Assembly (NCBI RefSeq): GCF_002788215.1 | Contig: NZ_CP024845.1 | Span: 1,240,001-1,304,000, forward strand | Direction: 5' to 3' | Origin: Halohasta litchfieldiae | GTDB lineage: Archaea; Halobacteriota; Halobacteria; Halobacteriales; Haloferacaceae | DNA: 64,000 nt | Part shown: one piece after another, positions 41,236 to 49,687 of the stretch | Position numbering within the stretch: the first letter of the stretch is position 1 | How the letters are laid out: every line of letters begins with the position of its first letter | Translations under genes and position numbers: made by a program | Notes under the pieces: model-generated | Told to the model about the DNA's origin: nothing | Seen by the model: the letters and a program-made list of their open reading frames with translations, nothing else | Database searches by the model: none

Positions 41236-41287
41236 AAGATGGTGGCTCAGTGTGAGACCTCGTCACAAGGGGCTCGGAGGGGGTAAC
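41236..41287. repeat. toxin-antitoxin boundary repeat, copy 4 (partial core)
   Basis: Core GATGGTGGCTCAGTGTG-aga-CCTCGTCACAAGGGG, CTCGGAGGGGGTAAC is intact, but the end with the palindrome is missing. GGAAGTAGAT, the usual start, is found 32 bases further left (41198-41207), separated by foreign sequence. The surrounding 41087-41443 stretch has no gene. Confidence 0.8.
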
Positions 41288-41443
41288 TCTCTTCACTGCC
41301 ACCACTGAGCGATCGGTCGACGAAATACAAGAATGTACGCATCTATCCGAGATCCGAACCCCATCCGGTTTGATATGTGTTCTACCCGGCCAAATTAGCG
41401 AAATGTCGACTGTCGACAATTACATCCCCTGTTGTGAAATCAG

Positions 41444-42457
41444 TTACTGAGCGACGTTCTGTCGACCCGTCTGTTGGATCGCGATACCGACGATATTCGC
41501 ACCGTATTCGGCACTCCGTCGAATACTGTCGAGGAGGAGTCCGACGACGTACGCCTCTCCGGGGTCATCGTGGGTATACAGGTCACGATCTAACTCGGTG
41601 AGATCTTCGCTGAGACGGCTCCGACGCTCAAGTGCCAGATGGGCGGCGTCAATACCGGCATTGGTGAGGATAACATCCCCGGCAGTGTCGACCACCTTCC
41701 GTGAGCTGGCTGCCAGCGATTCGAGGCGATCGGCGAACGCAGGAGGGACTGTTGCGTCTGGGTCTGCGGCGAACCGCGCGATCTTGACAGCGTGGTCGGC
41801 GACACGTTCGAACTGACGACTGGCGTAGTAGTACTCGAAGAGTTCGTCACGGCCGTAATCGAGTTTCTCGACCTCATGAAGGTCTGTCAGTGCCCGTCGG
41901 AAGTGGCGAGTCACCATTGCAAACAGTTTGTCGGCCTCGTTGTCGCGTTCGATGACTCGTTCGGAGAGCGTAGTGTCGTCGGAAAGAACGGCATCGATCG
42001 CATCTCGATGCATCGCAAGCATCACCAATCGGAGGCGGAGTACCGATTTGCGTATATCGACATTTTCGGCATCAATAAGATTCGTGAGCTGGAGTCGAGT
42101 GTCAGTCGACGAGAGGAGTTCGAACCCCGAAAGCTCCGTAAGTGTGTTTTCGACGACTGCACGCCGCGTGTCGGAATGTCCGGTCGTGTCGACAAGCGTC
42201 ACCGTATCGAAGCCAACTGCGTGCAGTGCCCGGATACGGTGGCGGAGAATCGTCTCGGAGTCGGTCGCAACATCGACAGTGGTGGTGCGTTTGATAGCCG
42301 AACGGTCCATCCGGGTCTCGACAAGCAACGAGCCGTCACCGTTGGGATGCAACGAGAGCACCGATCCAGCGTCGATACCGTGTTCTTGGGCCCACGCTTT
42401 GGGGAGCGAAACCGTGTATGTTGTCCCTCCAGAGAGCTGCACTTTCCGTGTCTCCAT
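41444..42457 (-). CDS. PhoU-domain regulator with AbrB-type DNA-binding domain
   Basis: Residues 1-45 are an AbrB-like domain (ETRKVQLSGGTTYTVSLPKA, WAQEHGIDAGSVLSLHPNGD). The rest is a PhoU-type helical bundle (RLRLVMLAMHRDAIDAVLSD, DRNEADKLFAMVTRHF-like segment, YYASRQFERVADHAVKIARF, SIRRSAEYGANIVGIAIQQT). Haloarchaeal proteins of this build regulate phosphate uptake. Its position 1.9 kb from the phosphonate transporter suggests control of that locus. It is divergent from another PhoU-domain gene. Confidence 0.85.
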   Translation of the reverse strand: METRKVQLSGGTTYTVSLPKAWAQEHGIDAGSVLSLHPNGDGSLLVETRMDRSAIKRTTTVDVATDSETILRHRIRALHAVGFDTVTLVDTTGHSDTRRAVVENTLTELSGFELLSSTDTRLQLTNLIDAENVDIRKSVLRLRLVMLAMHRDAIDAVLSDDTTLSERVIERDNEADKLFAMVTRHFRRALTDLHEVEKLDYGRDELFEYYYASRQFERVADHAVKIARFAADPDATVPPAFADRLESLAASSRKVVDTAGDVILTNAGIDAAHLALERRSRLSEDLTELDRDLYTHDDPGEAYVVGLLLDSIRRSAEYGANIVGIAIQQTGRQNVAQ

Positions 42458-42584
42458 ACGGTGTGGTTCTGGCAGTACCTATCTTATAGTTTATATGAGT
42501 GGTACATGTTAGTCTAAACCAATATATATCCAAACACACCCCACAGAACCACGTCCGAATCCCTTGCTGTCGACGGCCGGTCTA

Positions 42585-42602
42585 GACGAATATATAGTCG
42601 TC
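42585..42602. promoter_or_regulatory. palindrome overlapping a TATA element before the PhoU/HTH gene
   Basis: GACGA-ATATATAG-TCGTC is an inverted repeat of 5-bp arms around a TATA-like core, about 50 bases before the ATG at 42652. A regulator bound here would compete with the transcription machinery; the gene product itself, with its HTH, is one candidate. Inference from position only. Confidence 0.4.
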
Positions 42603-42651
42603 CGGATTGTCTGTGGGGTACTGATAACAGCGATAGCACAGACTGGTAGGT

Positions 42652-43560
42652 ATGTCCCGGCACCGCTGGCAGCGTCCACTCGCGTCGACACAACAGGGTC
42701 GCGAGGCCACACGCGCACAGGTCATCGAAGCCATAGACCGAACTGCACCCGAAACCAAATCCGATCTCGCTTCGACAGTCGGAATCTCCGAACAGTATCT
42801 CTCGGAGATCCTCCAGACACTGAAAGCCGACAGTGTCGTTCGGAAAGGGTACGTCGTCGACGATGCGGCAGTCTACGAGGAGACGACGGGCATCTCTCGG
42901 CTTTACAGTGATTCGGCTCCTGAGTCAGTCGACGGGATGACCTCGCCTAGCGATCGTGGACCAGCAGTACTGTCCCTCCTCGAACGGCTCGAAACCGTCA
43001 CGACGACACAGTACGAGGCCGCCCGAACGGCCTTTGATGGCGGTGAGCCCGAACAACCGGCTGACACGCTCGAATCACTGACCAACGAGCGCTACGGGGC
43101 CGTGATTTCGGAGCTCAAATCCTACACGTTGACCACCGACTGGCCCGGTAACCGCGTGGCAGCAGATCTTGCGAGTATTGCAACCAATTTGGAGATCGTT
43201 GGCGACCGTGCCTGTTTCATCGCAGACGTTGTCGACGGGCGGCCAGAGCCAGCAGCAGGTATTATCACAGAACGGATCGGCGACATCTTTCGGGCTGGAG
43301 ATCGCATCAACGACAGGTTCTCGACGATTCTGTTCGAGTGTGATCTCTCGGCGTACACAGACCTCAGAAGCGAAGAAGAAACCATCCACCGGGATATCGA
43401 TGAACTGTTTGAGCTGGTGACTGCCTACGATATGGAGCTGTATGGCTATCTTGTCACAGTCATTCGGGCCTTAGAACGGGCGATCTACTACTGGGCCGAT
43501 GCCGCCGAACTCGCAGTCAATCTCCATTCGGGGCTCACACCAAATCACGGACTGGAATAG
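42652..43560 (+). CDS. HTH/PhoU-domain regulator
   Basis: Residues 10-75 form a winged helix (REATRAQVIEAIDRTAPETK, SDLASTVGISEQYLSEILQT, DSVVRKGYVVDDAAVYEETT). Residues 100-300 form a PhoU-like bundle (VAADLASIATNLEIVGDRAC, RSEEETIHRDIDELFELV, YGYLVTVIRALERAIYYWAD). Different N-terminal domain from the neighbour at 41444, same C-terminal family. Presumed phosphate-dependent regulator. Confidence 0.8.
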   Translation: MSRHRWQRPLASTQQGREATRAQVIEAIDRTAPETKSDLASTVGISEQYLSEILQTLKADSVVRKGYVVDDAAVYEETTGISRLYSDSAPESVDGMTSPSDRGPAVLSLLERLETVTTTQYEAARTAFDGGEPEQPADTLESLTNERYGAVISELKSYTLTTDWPGNRVAADLASIATNLEIVGDRACFIADVVDGRPEPAAGIITERIGDIFRAGDRINDRFSTILFECDLSAYTDLRSEEETIHRDIDELFELVTAYDMELYGYLVTVIRALERAIYYWADAAELAVNLHSGLTPNHGLE

Positions 43561-43670
43561 CAGCCGTCGATAGCAGCGAATCTCGTAAGAATCTCGTGAC
43601 GACGACCAGTCGACAGTGGTAGCCAACAGTGTTAGTCGACAAACAGAGCTGAGAGAATCAGTCGACAGTA

Positions 43671-44330
43671 TTAGTCGACTGTCTCGATAGATTCTGGAGC
43701 ATACTGTTCGAGAAATCGATCGAGGTCGCGGAACTCGCCGAGTCGGTCGGCCAGCGTTTCATGGTCCCAGAGCCACCACTCGGTCGACTCGATACGTTCG
43801 GCGACCGTGGGGGAAAACCGGCGTCGAATCGGGGTTGCGGGAACGCCCCCAACCACAGTGTAGGCTGGCACATCGTGAGTGACGACAGCACCGGCAGCGA
43901 CCACCGCACCGTTGGCAATGGTCACCCCTGGAAGAACGATTGCACCATGACCAATCCAGACATCGTGGCCAATGTCGACCGGCTGGTCGGCGCGCCACTC
44001 GAAGATCGACTCGTCGTCGGCACCGAGCTCGTAGAGCTCTGAACGGTAGGTGAAATGGTGGGCTGTCGGACGGTCGATGGGATGGTTAGTCGCTCCCAGT
44101 CGAACGTCCGCGGCGACATTGCCAAAGCGACCGATCGTAGTGTAATCCAGTTGGACCCGGGCCATGAGATAGCTGTAGTCGCCGAGCGTCGACTCGTTGA
44201 GTCGAGAGCCCGCATGGACTTCGGTCCACTCGCCGAGTTCGCTCTCGGAGATCGAAACCGGGTCGTGTAGTGTCGGTTCGGGTCCTAACGTGCGAGTTTG
44301 ATTGGGTCCGTGTGAGTCGATATAGACCAT
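43671..44330 (-). CDS. hexapeptide-repeat transferase associated with phosphonate genes
   Basis: A left-handed beta-helix acyltransferase of the chloramphenicol/xenobiotic acetyltransferase kind: [81 protein letters not shown] family of such proteins accompanies C-P lyase operons in bacteria. Its role is not established; acetylation of aminoalkylphosphonates or intermediates is one idea. It abuts the phnE stop, so it is the last gene of the transporter operon. Confidence 0.8.
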   Translation of the reverse strand: MVYIDSHGPNQTRTLGPEPTLHDPVSISESELGEWTEVHAGSRLNESTLGDYSYLMARVQLDYTTIGRFGNVAADVRLGATNHPIDRPTAHHFTYRSELYELGADDESIFEWRADQPVDIGHDVWIGHGAIVLPGVTIANGAVVAAGAVVTHDVPAYTVVGGVPATPIRRRFSPTVAERIESTEWWLWDHETLADRLGEFRDLDRFLEQYAPESIETVD

Positions 44331-45329
44331 CTACGAGCGACGCCCCGCGGTCGACTCAATGATCTTTCTCGGTGCGTTGAGGAACGTCTCTATGATACCG
44401 CGTTGCTCGATTTCCTCGTCGTCACGGAGATACGACCGGACGCGCTGGCTCAACAGTTCGACGGTCCCCGCAAGCAGGAGGATGAGGATGATACAGGCCA
44501 TCATCTCGGTGTAGTTGAACGTTCTGCGCTGGAGATCCAGTTCGAGACCGAGACCACCGGCTCCGATAAGCCCAAGTCCGATGGCGACCCGGACGTTGTG
44601 TTCGAGATCGAAGGCGATCCAGGCGATAAACTGGCGGAACACTTGACTCAACATCCCGAACGAGATGATCTGGGATTTGTTTGCGCCCGTGCTCCGAATC
44701 CCCTCAATGGGGCCGGTGGCAATCTCTTCGAGTTCGTCAGTGAACAGTCGACCCAGATAGCCGGTGGTGTCGATCATGATGGCGAGTGTCGCCGTAAAGG
44801 GAGTGACACCGCCGAGCGGGATGAGGATGAGCACCCAGACGAGCGCCGGGATGGCTCGGATCAGACTCATCGTCCCGCGGAACAGGAAATTAAACGGGTA
44901 GGGCACAACGCGTTCGCTGGCCATCACACCGAAAAAGATCGCCGCAGGAAGCCCGAGTACCGACCCGGCAAACGCGATCGAGACGGTGACAAGCGAGGCC
45001 TGAAACAGGTTTTCGGCCACGATGAACTCCCAGTACTGCATCACGTCGACGAAGGGGATTCCGTAGTAGGTCGTTGGCGGGAAGTACCCCCCGAGTGCAT
45101 CGATGAACTGTGGGATCTGCGTGATTAGTTCCGAGATCGAAAACCCGACCGAACGGAGCGAGATGATAAAAAAGCCGGTCCCGACAATGAGGCCGATAAG
45201 TGTGTAGAGCCGCCGCATCGTCTTGCGGCGTTTCATCTCGGTGAGTTTTTGGTCTATTGGACTGTCGCCAGTTGCTTCGAAGCCGAGATAGGTTTTGAGG
45301 CGGTTGGCCCCCGATGATTTGGAACTCAC
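44331..45329 (-). CDS. phnE: phosphonate ABC transporter permease PhnE
   Basis: 332 residues with a membrane helix near residue 45, a periplasmic-type loop (residues 70-110) and a permease domain with five helices. The cytoplasmic EAA-type loop is visible in DELEEIATGPIEGIRSTGANKSQII, before GAGGLGLELDLQRRTFNYTE, typical of PhnE. A 30-residue basic N-terminal extension is present. Overlaps phnC by four bases. Confidence 0.9.
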   Translation of the reverse strand: MSSKSSGANRLKTYLGFEATGDSPIDQKLTEMKRRKTMRRLYTLIGLIVGTGFFIISLRSVGFSISELITQIPQFIDALGGYFPPTTYYGIPFVDVMQYWEFIVAENLFQASLVTVSIAFAGSVLGLPAAIFFGVMASERVVPYPFNFLFRGTMSLIRAIPALVWVLILIPLGGVTPFTATLAIMIDTTGYLGRLFTDELEEIATGPIEGIRSTGANKSQIISFGMLSQVFRQFIAWIAFDLEHNVRVAIGLGLIGAGGLGLELDLQRRTFNYTEMMACIILILLLAGTVELLSQRVRSYLRDDEEIEQRGIIETFLNAPRKIIESTAGRRS

Positions 45330-46123
45330 CCTTGAACCCTCGGAGTGTCCGACTGGTCGCTGTTGGACTCGACCGGCTCCGTACTGCTCGTCTCGGCGAG
45401 ACCGACGGTTTCGACGTTTCCGTAGAGGTTGTCGACGCGTTCGGGCGTGAGGTCCTCGGGGCCACAGTCGAACAACAACTGGCCGTCCCGCAGGCCGATA
45501 AATCGCTCTCCGAAGTGGGCGGCGATGTTGACCTGGTGGAGACTCACCAGTGCAGTGACCTCATGGACACCGGCGGCTTTCTTCAGATACCCCATCACTG
45601 TCTCAGCACTGGAGGGATCGAGGCTGGCGACCGGTTCGTCGGCCAGCAGTAGTTCAGGATCTTGGACAAGCGCACGAGCAATACCAACTCGCTGCTGTTG
45701 GCCGCCGCTCATCTGGGAGACCCGTTGGTGGGCCTCATCGAGCAGGCCGACTGTCGAAAGCGCATCCAAGGCGCGTTTTTTGTCCTCGCGGCACTGCCAC
45801 TGAAAGAGGCTTTCGACGAGACCGGTTCGTTCGAGCGAACCGTTCAGTGCGTTCAGATACGCCGAAACGCCGTCGACGAGATTGTGCTGTTGAAAGATCA
45901 TGCCGACCTCGGGTTGGGAGCCAGCCAATGGCTCGTTGTCAAGGTAGACACCACCACTGGTGGGCTCAGTCAGGCCATTGACACAGCGCAACAGGGTTGA
46001 TTTCCCTGCACCGGACTCACCGAGCAGGACGACGAACTCGTCTTCGATCTCGAACGAGACGTCTTCGACTGCGGTTACGTCACCATACTCCTTGGTTAGG
46101 TTCTCGACTTTGAGTGTACTCAT
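45326..46123 (-). CDS. phnC: phosphonate ABC transporter ATP-binding protein PhnC
   Basis: ABC ATPase with Walker A LLGESGAGKSTLLRCVNGLT, Q-loop GMIFQQHNLVDGVSA, signature MSGGQQQRVGIARALVQDPE, Walker B LLLADEPVASLDPSSAETVM and the switch His in VSLHQVNIAAHFGERFIG. Length 265 with a short acidic tail. Energises phosphonate uptake together with PhnE and PhnD. Confidence 0.92.
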   Translation of the reverse strand: MSTLKVENLTKEYGDVTAVEDVSFEIEDEFVVLLGESGAGKSTLLRCVNGLTEPTSGGVYLDNEPLAGSQPEVGMIFQQHNLVDGVSAYLNALNGSLERTGLVESLFQWQCREDKKRALDALSTVGLLDEAHQRVSQMSGGQQQRVGIARALVQDPELLLADEPVASLDPSSAETVMGYLKKAAGVHEVTALVSLHQVNIAAHFGERFIGLRDGQLLFDCGPEDLTPERVDNLYGNVETVGLAETSSTEPVESNSDQSDTPRVQG

Positions 46124-46153
46124 GTTGAAAGAAAGGGGAAAGGATGGCTGCGA

Positions 46154-47155
46154 TTACTCGCCCAGTTCGATACCGAGATCGTTGAGTCGGGTGATGACCG
46201 GCTCGTAGTCTTCCATTGAAGTATCTCGGAGTGTTGTAAACGGAAGTTCTTCTTCGTCGTAATCGTCGGGGTAGTACTGCTCGATCTGTGACTGATCTGA
46301 GTTCAAAAGCACCTCACCAATCTCATCTCGCAAGGGAGAGTCCCAGGTCGCCCGGGTATACACTGGCTGTTTCGGAATGGGGAATGACCACCAGAACGGT
46401 CGGAACTGCGGCGTCTCGGTGCCGATCGTGTCGAGGGCGGTGCTGTACTCGGTGACACGGTCGGGGAGTTCAGTATCTTCCGGGATATGTGGGACACCGT
46501 TGCCACCGTAGGTGGTTGCAGCATCGGCCTCGCCGTTACCGACTTTCTCTAAGGCAATGTCGTGGTTCGACCAGCTGCCCTCGAAGTCGACCGGGTCACC
46601 ATCGGGTGCCTCGCCGACATTGAGACCGGCTTGCTTGAGCGCATACAGGGCGAAAATGGAGCCACTCGTCGAGAGTCGGTCGGCGAAGGCCATTGTCCGT
46701 CCCTCGATATCTGTTCGTTGTTCGATATCCGAATCCGGCTGAGTGACCATCATCGAAAAGTAGAACGCCGAGCCGCCGGTAACGGTGGTGCCGTAGACGT
46801 CCATCAGGTCCGGATTCGAGATGAGCGTGATGTCGTCCATCCCGATCTCGGCCTGTTCGCTTTCGAGTGCCGGACGAACCGCCGAGTAGTCCTGGGGGAC
46901 CTGCATCTCGACACTGACGTCGACCTCCCCTTCGATGAGATTTTTCATGGGCATATACCGCTGTTCGGTATCAGCTGGCGTCCCCGGTGTGAGTACCATA
47001 GTGACTGTATCCATGTCATCACTGGACCCCAGGACACCTGCACAGCCCGAAAGGCTGGCAAGCGCTCCGGTAGCGAGGCCTGCTTTTGTGAGATACCCTC
47101 GTCGACTCGTTTTCGACCCTACACCTGCTGTTGCTGACGTGCCGTCTATCATCAT
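46154..47155 (-). CDS. phnD: phosphonate-binding lipoprotein PhnD
   Basis: Tat leader with SRRGYLTKAGLATGALASL and lipobox LSGC, then a PhnD-type binding protein: VTMVLTPGTPADTEQRYMPM, a FADRLSTSGSIFALYALKQA segment and YTRATWDSPLRDEIGEVLLN. Anchored on the outer surface it would catch phosphonates and pass them to PhnE. First gene of the minus-strand operon; 233 bases separate it from phnG, so a shared divergent promoter region lies at 47156-47388. Confidence 0.92.
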   Translation of the reverse strand: MMIDGTSATAGVGSKTSRRGYLTKAGLATGALASLSGCAGVLGSSDDMDTVTMVLTPGTPADTEQRYMPMKNLIEGEVDVSVEMQVPQDYSAVRPALESEQAEIGMDDITLISNPDLMDVYGTTVTGGSAFYFSMMVTQPDSDIEQRTDIEGRTMAFADRLSTSGSIFALYALKQAGLNVGEAPDGDPVDFEGSWSNHDIALEKVGNGEADAATTYGGNGVPHIPEDTELPDRVTEYSTALDTIGTETPQFRPFWWSFPIPKQPVYTRATWDSPLRDEIGEVLLNSDQSQIEQYYPDDYDEEELPFTTLRDTSMEDYEPVITRLNDLGIELGE

Positions 47156-47388
47156 CCGAACGGTTACAAAGAGCCGGGATAACGATTTGCAGCATAGAGT
47201 CTGGATGGAACCGTCTCAGAGAGGCAGTACGTGGGTCGAGTCAGCACCGAACCAGCCGAGTATAGACTCGTCCGGATAGGTCTGGACGCCTAGAGATGGG
47301 ACAGTGATTGAGCCTCGAAATCGAATTGGCAATAGAGAGTACCCAGCGAACGCTTATGCAGTAGTTGTGGCTGGTCTCGACCGACTGC

Positions 47389-47832
47389 ATGGTAGACCCA
47401 CATGACCGTTCGGACCGGTTCGAACTCATCGCAGGCTGCGATGGGGAGACACTCGCCCGGTTCGCCAACGACGTCCTCGAAGCCGACCCACCACTCGCCG
47501 TCAGACAAGAGCCACAACCACAGCTGTTGATGCAGCAGGTTGTCGAGCCCGTCGAGCGCCGGGCGTTCAACCTCGGTGAAGTTGTCGTCACACCCGCAGC
47601 CGTCGAACTGGACGGCCACCGAGGGTTCGCGATGATCCCCGGAAAGGCCGAACGGGCCGCCCTCTCGGGGGCAATTGTCGACGCCGCCGTCGCGGGCGAC
47701 CACCCGATTTCAGACGAGATAACCACCGCACTCGAAGCCGCCGCCGCCGACCGCGAGGCCGAACGCGCCCAACGATGGGCCGAGAGCAAACACACCACCG
47801 TCGACTTCGAGACGATGGAGGACCAACAGTGA
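47389..47832 (+). CDS. phnG: C-P lyase subunit PhnG
   Basis: 147 residues from ATG 47389 (MVDPHDRSDRFELIAGCDGE); the frame is open a few codons further upstream. Matches PhnG in RFELIAGCDGETLARFANDV, PQLLMQQVVEPVERRAFNLG, EVVVTPAAVELDGHRGFAMI and GDHPISDEI. PhnG, H, I and J make the core complex that displaces adenine from ATP with phosphonate and then cleaves the C-P bond. Its TGA overlaps the phnH GTG. Confidence 0.88.
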   Translation: MVDPHDRSDRFELIAGCDGETLARFANDVLEADPPLAVRQEPQPQLLMQQVVEPVERRAFNLGEVVVTPAAVELDGHRGFAMIPGKAERAALSGAIVDAAVAGDHPISDEITTALEAAAADREAERAQRWAESKHTTVDFETMEDQQ

Positions 47833-48410
47833 GAACACTCGGCGTCGATCCAGTCCACGGCACACGCGAGACGTTTCGGTCGCTACTGGACGTGATGAGT
47901 CGACCAGGAACTGTCGAAACAGTAGCCGATCCAGCCGATTACGCGGTCGTTTCGACGCTCGTCGACCACGAGGTGCGTGTCGCCACAGACGACGAGACAC
48001 TCAAAGAGGCACTGTCGGCCCAGGGTCGACTCGACGAGGTGGCTCCGAGTAAAGCAAATATTGTTCACGCGCGCGATCACGACTTCCTTGACGTCCGTGA
48101 CTGTGGGCGTGGCTCACTTATCGAGCCCAGCAACGGCACGACAGTTATCTACCGTGTCGAGGGACTCGCCGCTGGCTCCCACGACAACCTCACCACCGTC
48201 TCGCTGTCGGGGCCAGGCGTCGACGGGACCGCAGTGCTTTCGGTCGGACTCCCACCGGCCGAACTCGATGCGATTGCTGCGGCACAGTCGACCTACCCAC
48301 GTGGTGTCGACGTTATTTTCACCGCTGCCGAGACGGTGGCAGCGATTCCGCGCTCGGTAACCATAGAGCGGCCCGCCGAACAGCCGGCGTCGACCTCGGA
48401 GGTGGCCTAA
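47829..48410 (+). CDS. phnH: C-P lyase subunit PhnH
   Basis: GTG 47829 (overlap GTGA with phnG) gives 193 residues: LGVDPVHGTRETFRSLLDVM, SRPGTVETV, LVDHEVRVATDDETLKEALS, SLIEPSNGTTVIYRVEGL and LSGPGVDGTAVLSVGLPPAE, the PhnH pattern. Structural partner of PhnG and PhnI in the core complex. The frame is open to 47775 but that would overlap phnG too far. A GGAGGTGG site near its end serves phnI. Confidence 0.88.
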   Translation: MRTLGVDPVHGTRETFRSLLDVMSRPGTVETVADPADYAVVSTLVDHEVRVATDDETLKEALSAQGRLDEVAPSKANIVHARDHDFLDVRDCGRGSLIEPSNGTTVIYRVEGLAAGSHDNLTTVSLSGPGVDGTAVLSVGLPPAELDAIAAAQSTYPRGVDVIFTAAETVAAIPRSVTIERPAEQPASTSEVA

Positions 48411-49687
48411 TGGGGTACGTCGCGGTCACTGCCGGCGAGGAGATCATCGAACGGGCCGAACAGCTGTTCGAAAAACAGCGGATCGACGGCCAAGAGACAG
48501 ACATCTCGGTCGACCAACTGGACGGACAGCTGGGTCGACTCACTGCCCAGGCAATGAGCGAAGGAGGGCTGTATGCTCCTCGACTCGCCGCGCTCGCGGT
48601 CAAGCAGGCACAGGGCGACACTGTCGAGGCCGCCTTCCTGCTTCGGGCCTACCGGTCGACGCTCGAACGATTCGATGAGACCGTCCCGGTCGAACCAAGT
48701 GAGATGCTCGCCAGTCGGCGCGTCTCGCCAGCGTTCAAAGACGTCCCCGGCGGCCAGATCCTCGGTCCAACGAAAGATTACACCCAGCGCCTTTTGGATT
48801 TTGACTTGATCGAGGGCGATTCGAAGGATCCGACTGCGGACTGGGAGACGACCGAGGGGAGTGACCCTGACAACGCTGACGACCCTGAGAAACTGACCAA
48901 CGTGATGGAACTGCTCCGCGAGGAGGGGTTGATCGACGAACCCGACGAGCCCGACGAACTGGCAGTCGACGAGCCGATTGAGCCGACCGATACGACCCGG
49001 GAGCCGGTAACACACCCACCCGACCGCGATGCAGTTCTCCAGGAACTCGCACGGGGCGAAACGGGTGCGGTGACTGCGCTCGGCTACTCTGCACTGCGCG
49101 GGTACGGTCAGGTCCACCCGACACTCGCAGAGGTCCGAGTCGGTCGACTGCCAGTAACGATCGAGCATCCCTACACTGGCGATGAGGTGACAGTCACCCA
49201 CACCGAGGTCAGCGAATCGGAGGCGATCGTTCCCGTGTACGCCAAACGGGACGACCCGCAGTTCGCCTTCGGCTACGGGCTGACCTTCGGCCGCAACGAG
49301 CGCAAGGCCATCGGGATGACAATTCTCGATGCCTCCATCCAACTCGATGGCGTCACAGAACCGGCCGAGAATCCCGAATTTGTGCTCGATGTCGTCGACG
49401 GGATGGACTCGTTTGGATTCATAGAACACCTGAAACTGCCTCACTACGTCACCTTCCAGTCGACACTCGACCGGATACGGTCGATCCGTGAGCGCAAAGG
49501 AGTGGGCCAAACAGGGCAGGTCGACACTGAGATTCGAGACGATGGGAGTGATGACGATAGCGGGAACGATGGTTCCGCCAGCGGGAGCAGTGATCCCGAC
49601 TGCGGGCACGATGATCCCGACAGCGCAGTCGACGAGCCAACGCCTGACGAGGAACCAGTTGTTGCGGAGGTAAGCGACGATGACTGA
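48410..49687 (+). CDS. phnI: C-P lyase nucleosidase subunit PhnI
   Basis: 425 residues, starting at the ATG that overlaps the phnH stop (TAATG). Family blocks: GYVAVTAGEEIIERAEQLFE, TAQAMSEGGLYAPRLAALAV, YRSTLERFDETVPVEPSEML, RRVSPAFKDVPGGQILGPTK, HPTLAEVRVGRLPVTIEHPY and FGYGLTFGRNERKAIGMTIL. PhnI with the other subunits forms the 5-triphosphoribosyl-1-phosphonate. A 35-residue acidic tail (DDDSGNDGSASGSSDPDCGH) is an addition typical of halophiles. Overlaps phnJ by eight bases. Confidence 0.9.
   Translation: MGYVAVTAGEEIIERAEQLFEKQRIDGQETDISVDQLDGQLGRLTAQAMSEGGLYAPRLAALAVKQAQGDTVEAAFLLRAYRSTLERFDETVPVEPSEMLASRRVSPAFKDVPGGQILGPTKDYTQRLLDFDLIEGDSKDPTADWETTEGSDPDNADDPEKLTNVMELLREEGLIDEPDEPDELAVDEPIEPTDTTREPVTHPPDRDAVLQELARGETGAVTALGYSALRGYGQVHPTLAEVRVGRLPVTIEHPYTGDEVTVTHTEVSESEAIVPVYAKRDDPQFAFGYGLTFGRNERKAIGMTILDASIQLDGVTEPAENPEFVLDVVDGMDSFGFIEHLKLPHYVTFQSTLDRIRSIRERKGVGQTGQVDTEIRDDGSDDDSGNDGSASGSSDPDCGHDDPDSAVDEPTPDEEPVVAEVSDDD

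Noticed and set aside
37705-41287. 78-bp repeats as integron attC sites
   Set aside because: No GTTRRRY/RYYYAAC boxes in the required inverted arrangement and no integron integrase nearby; the cassette idea is kept, the attC identity is not.
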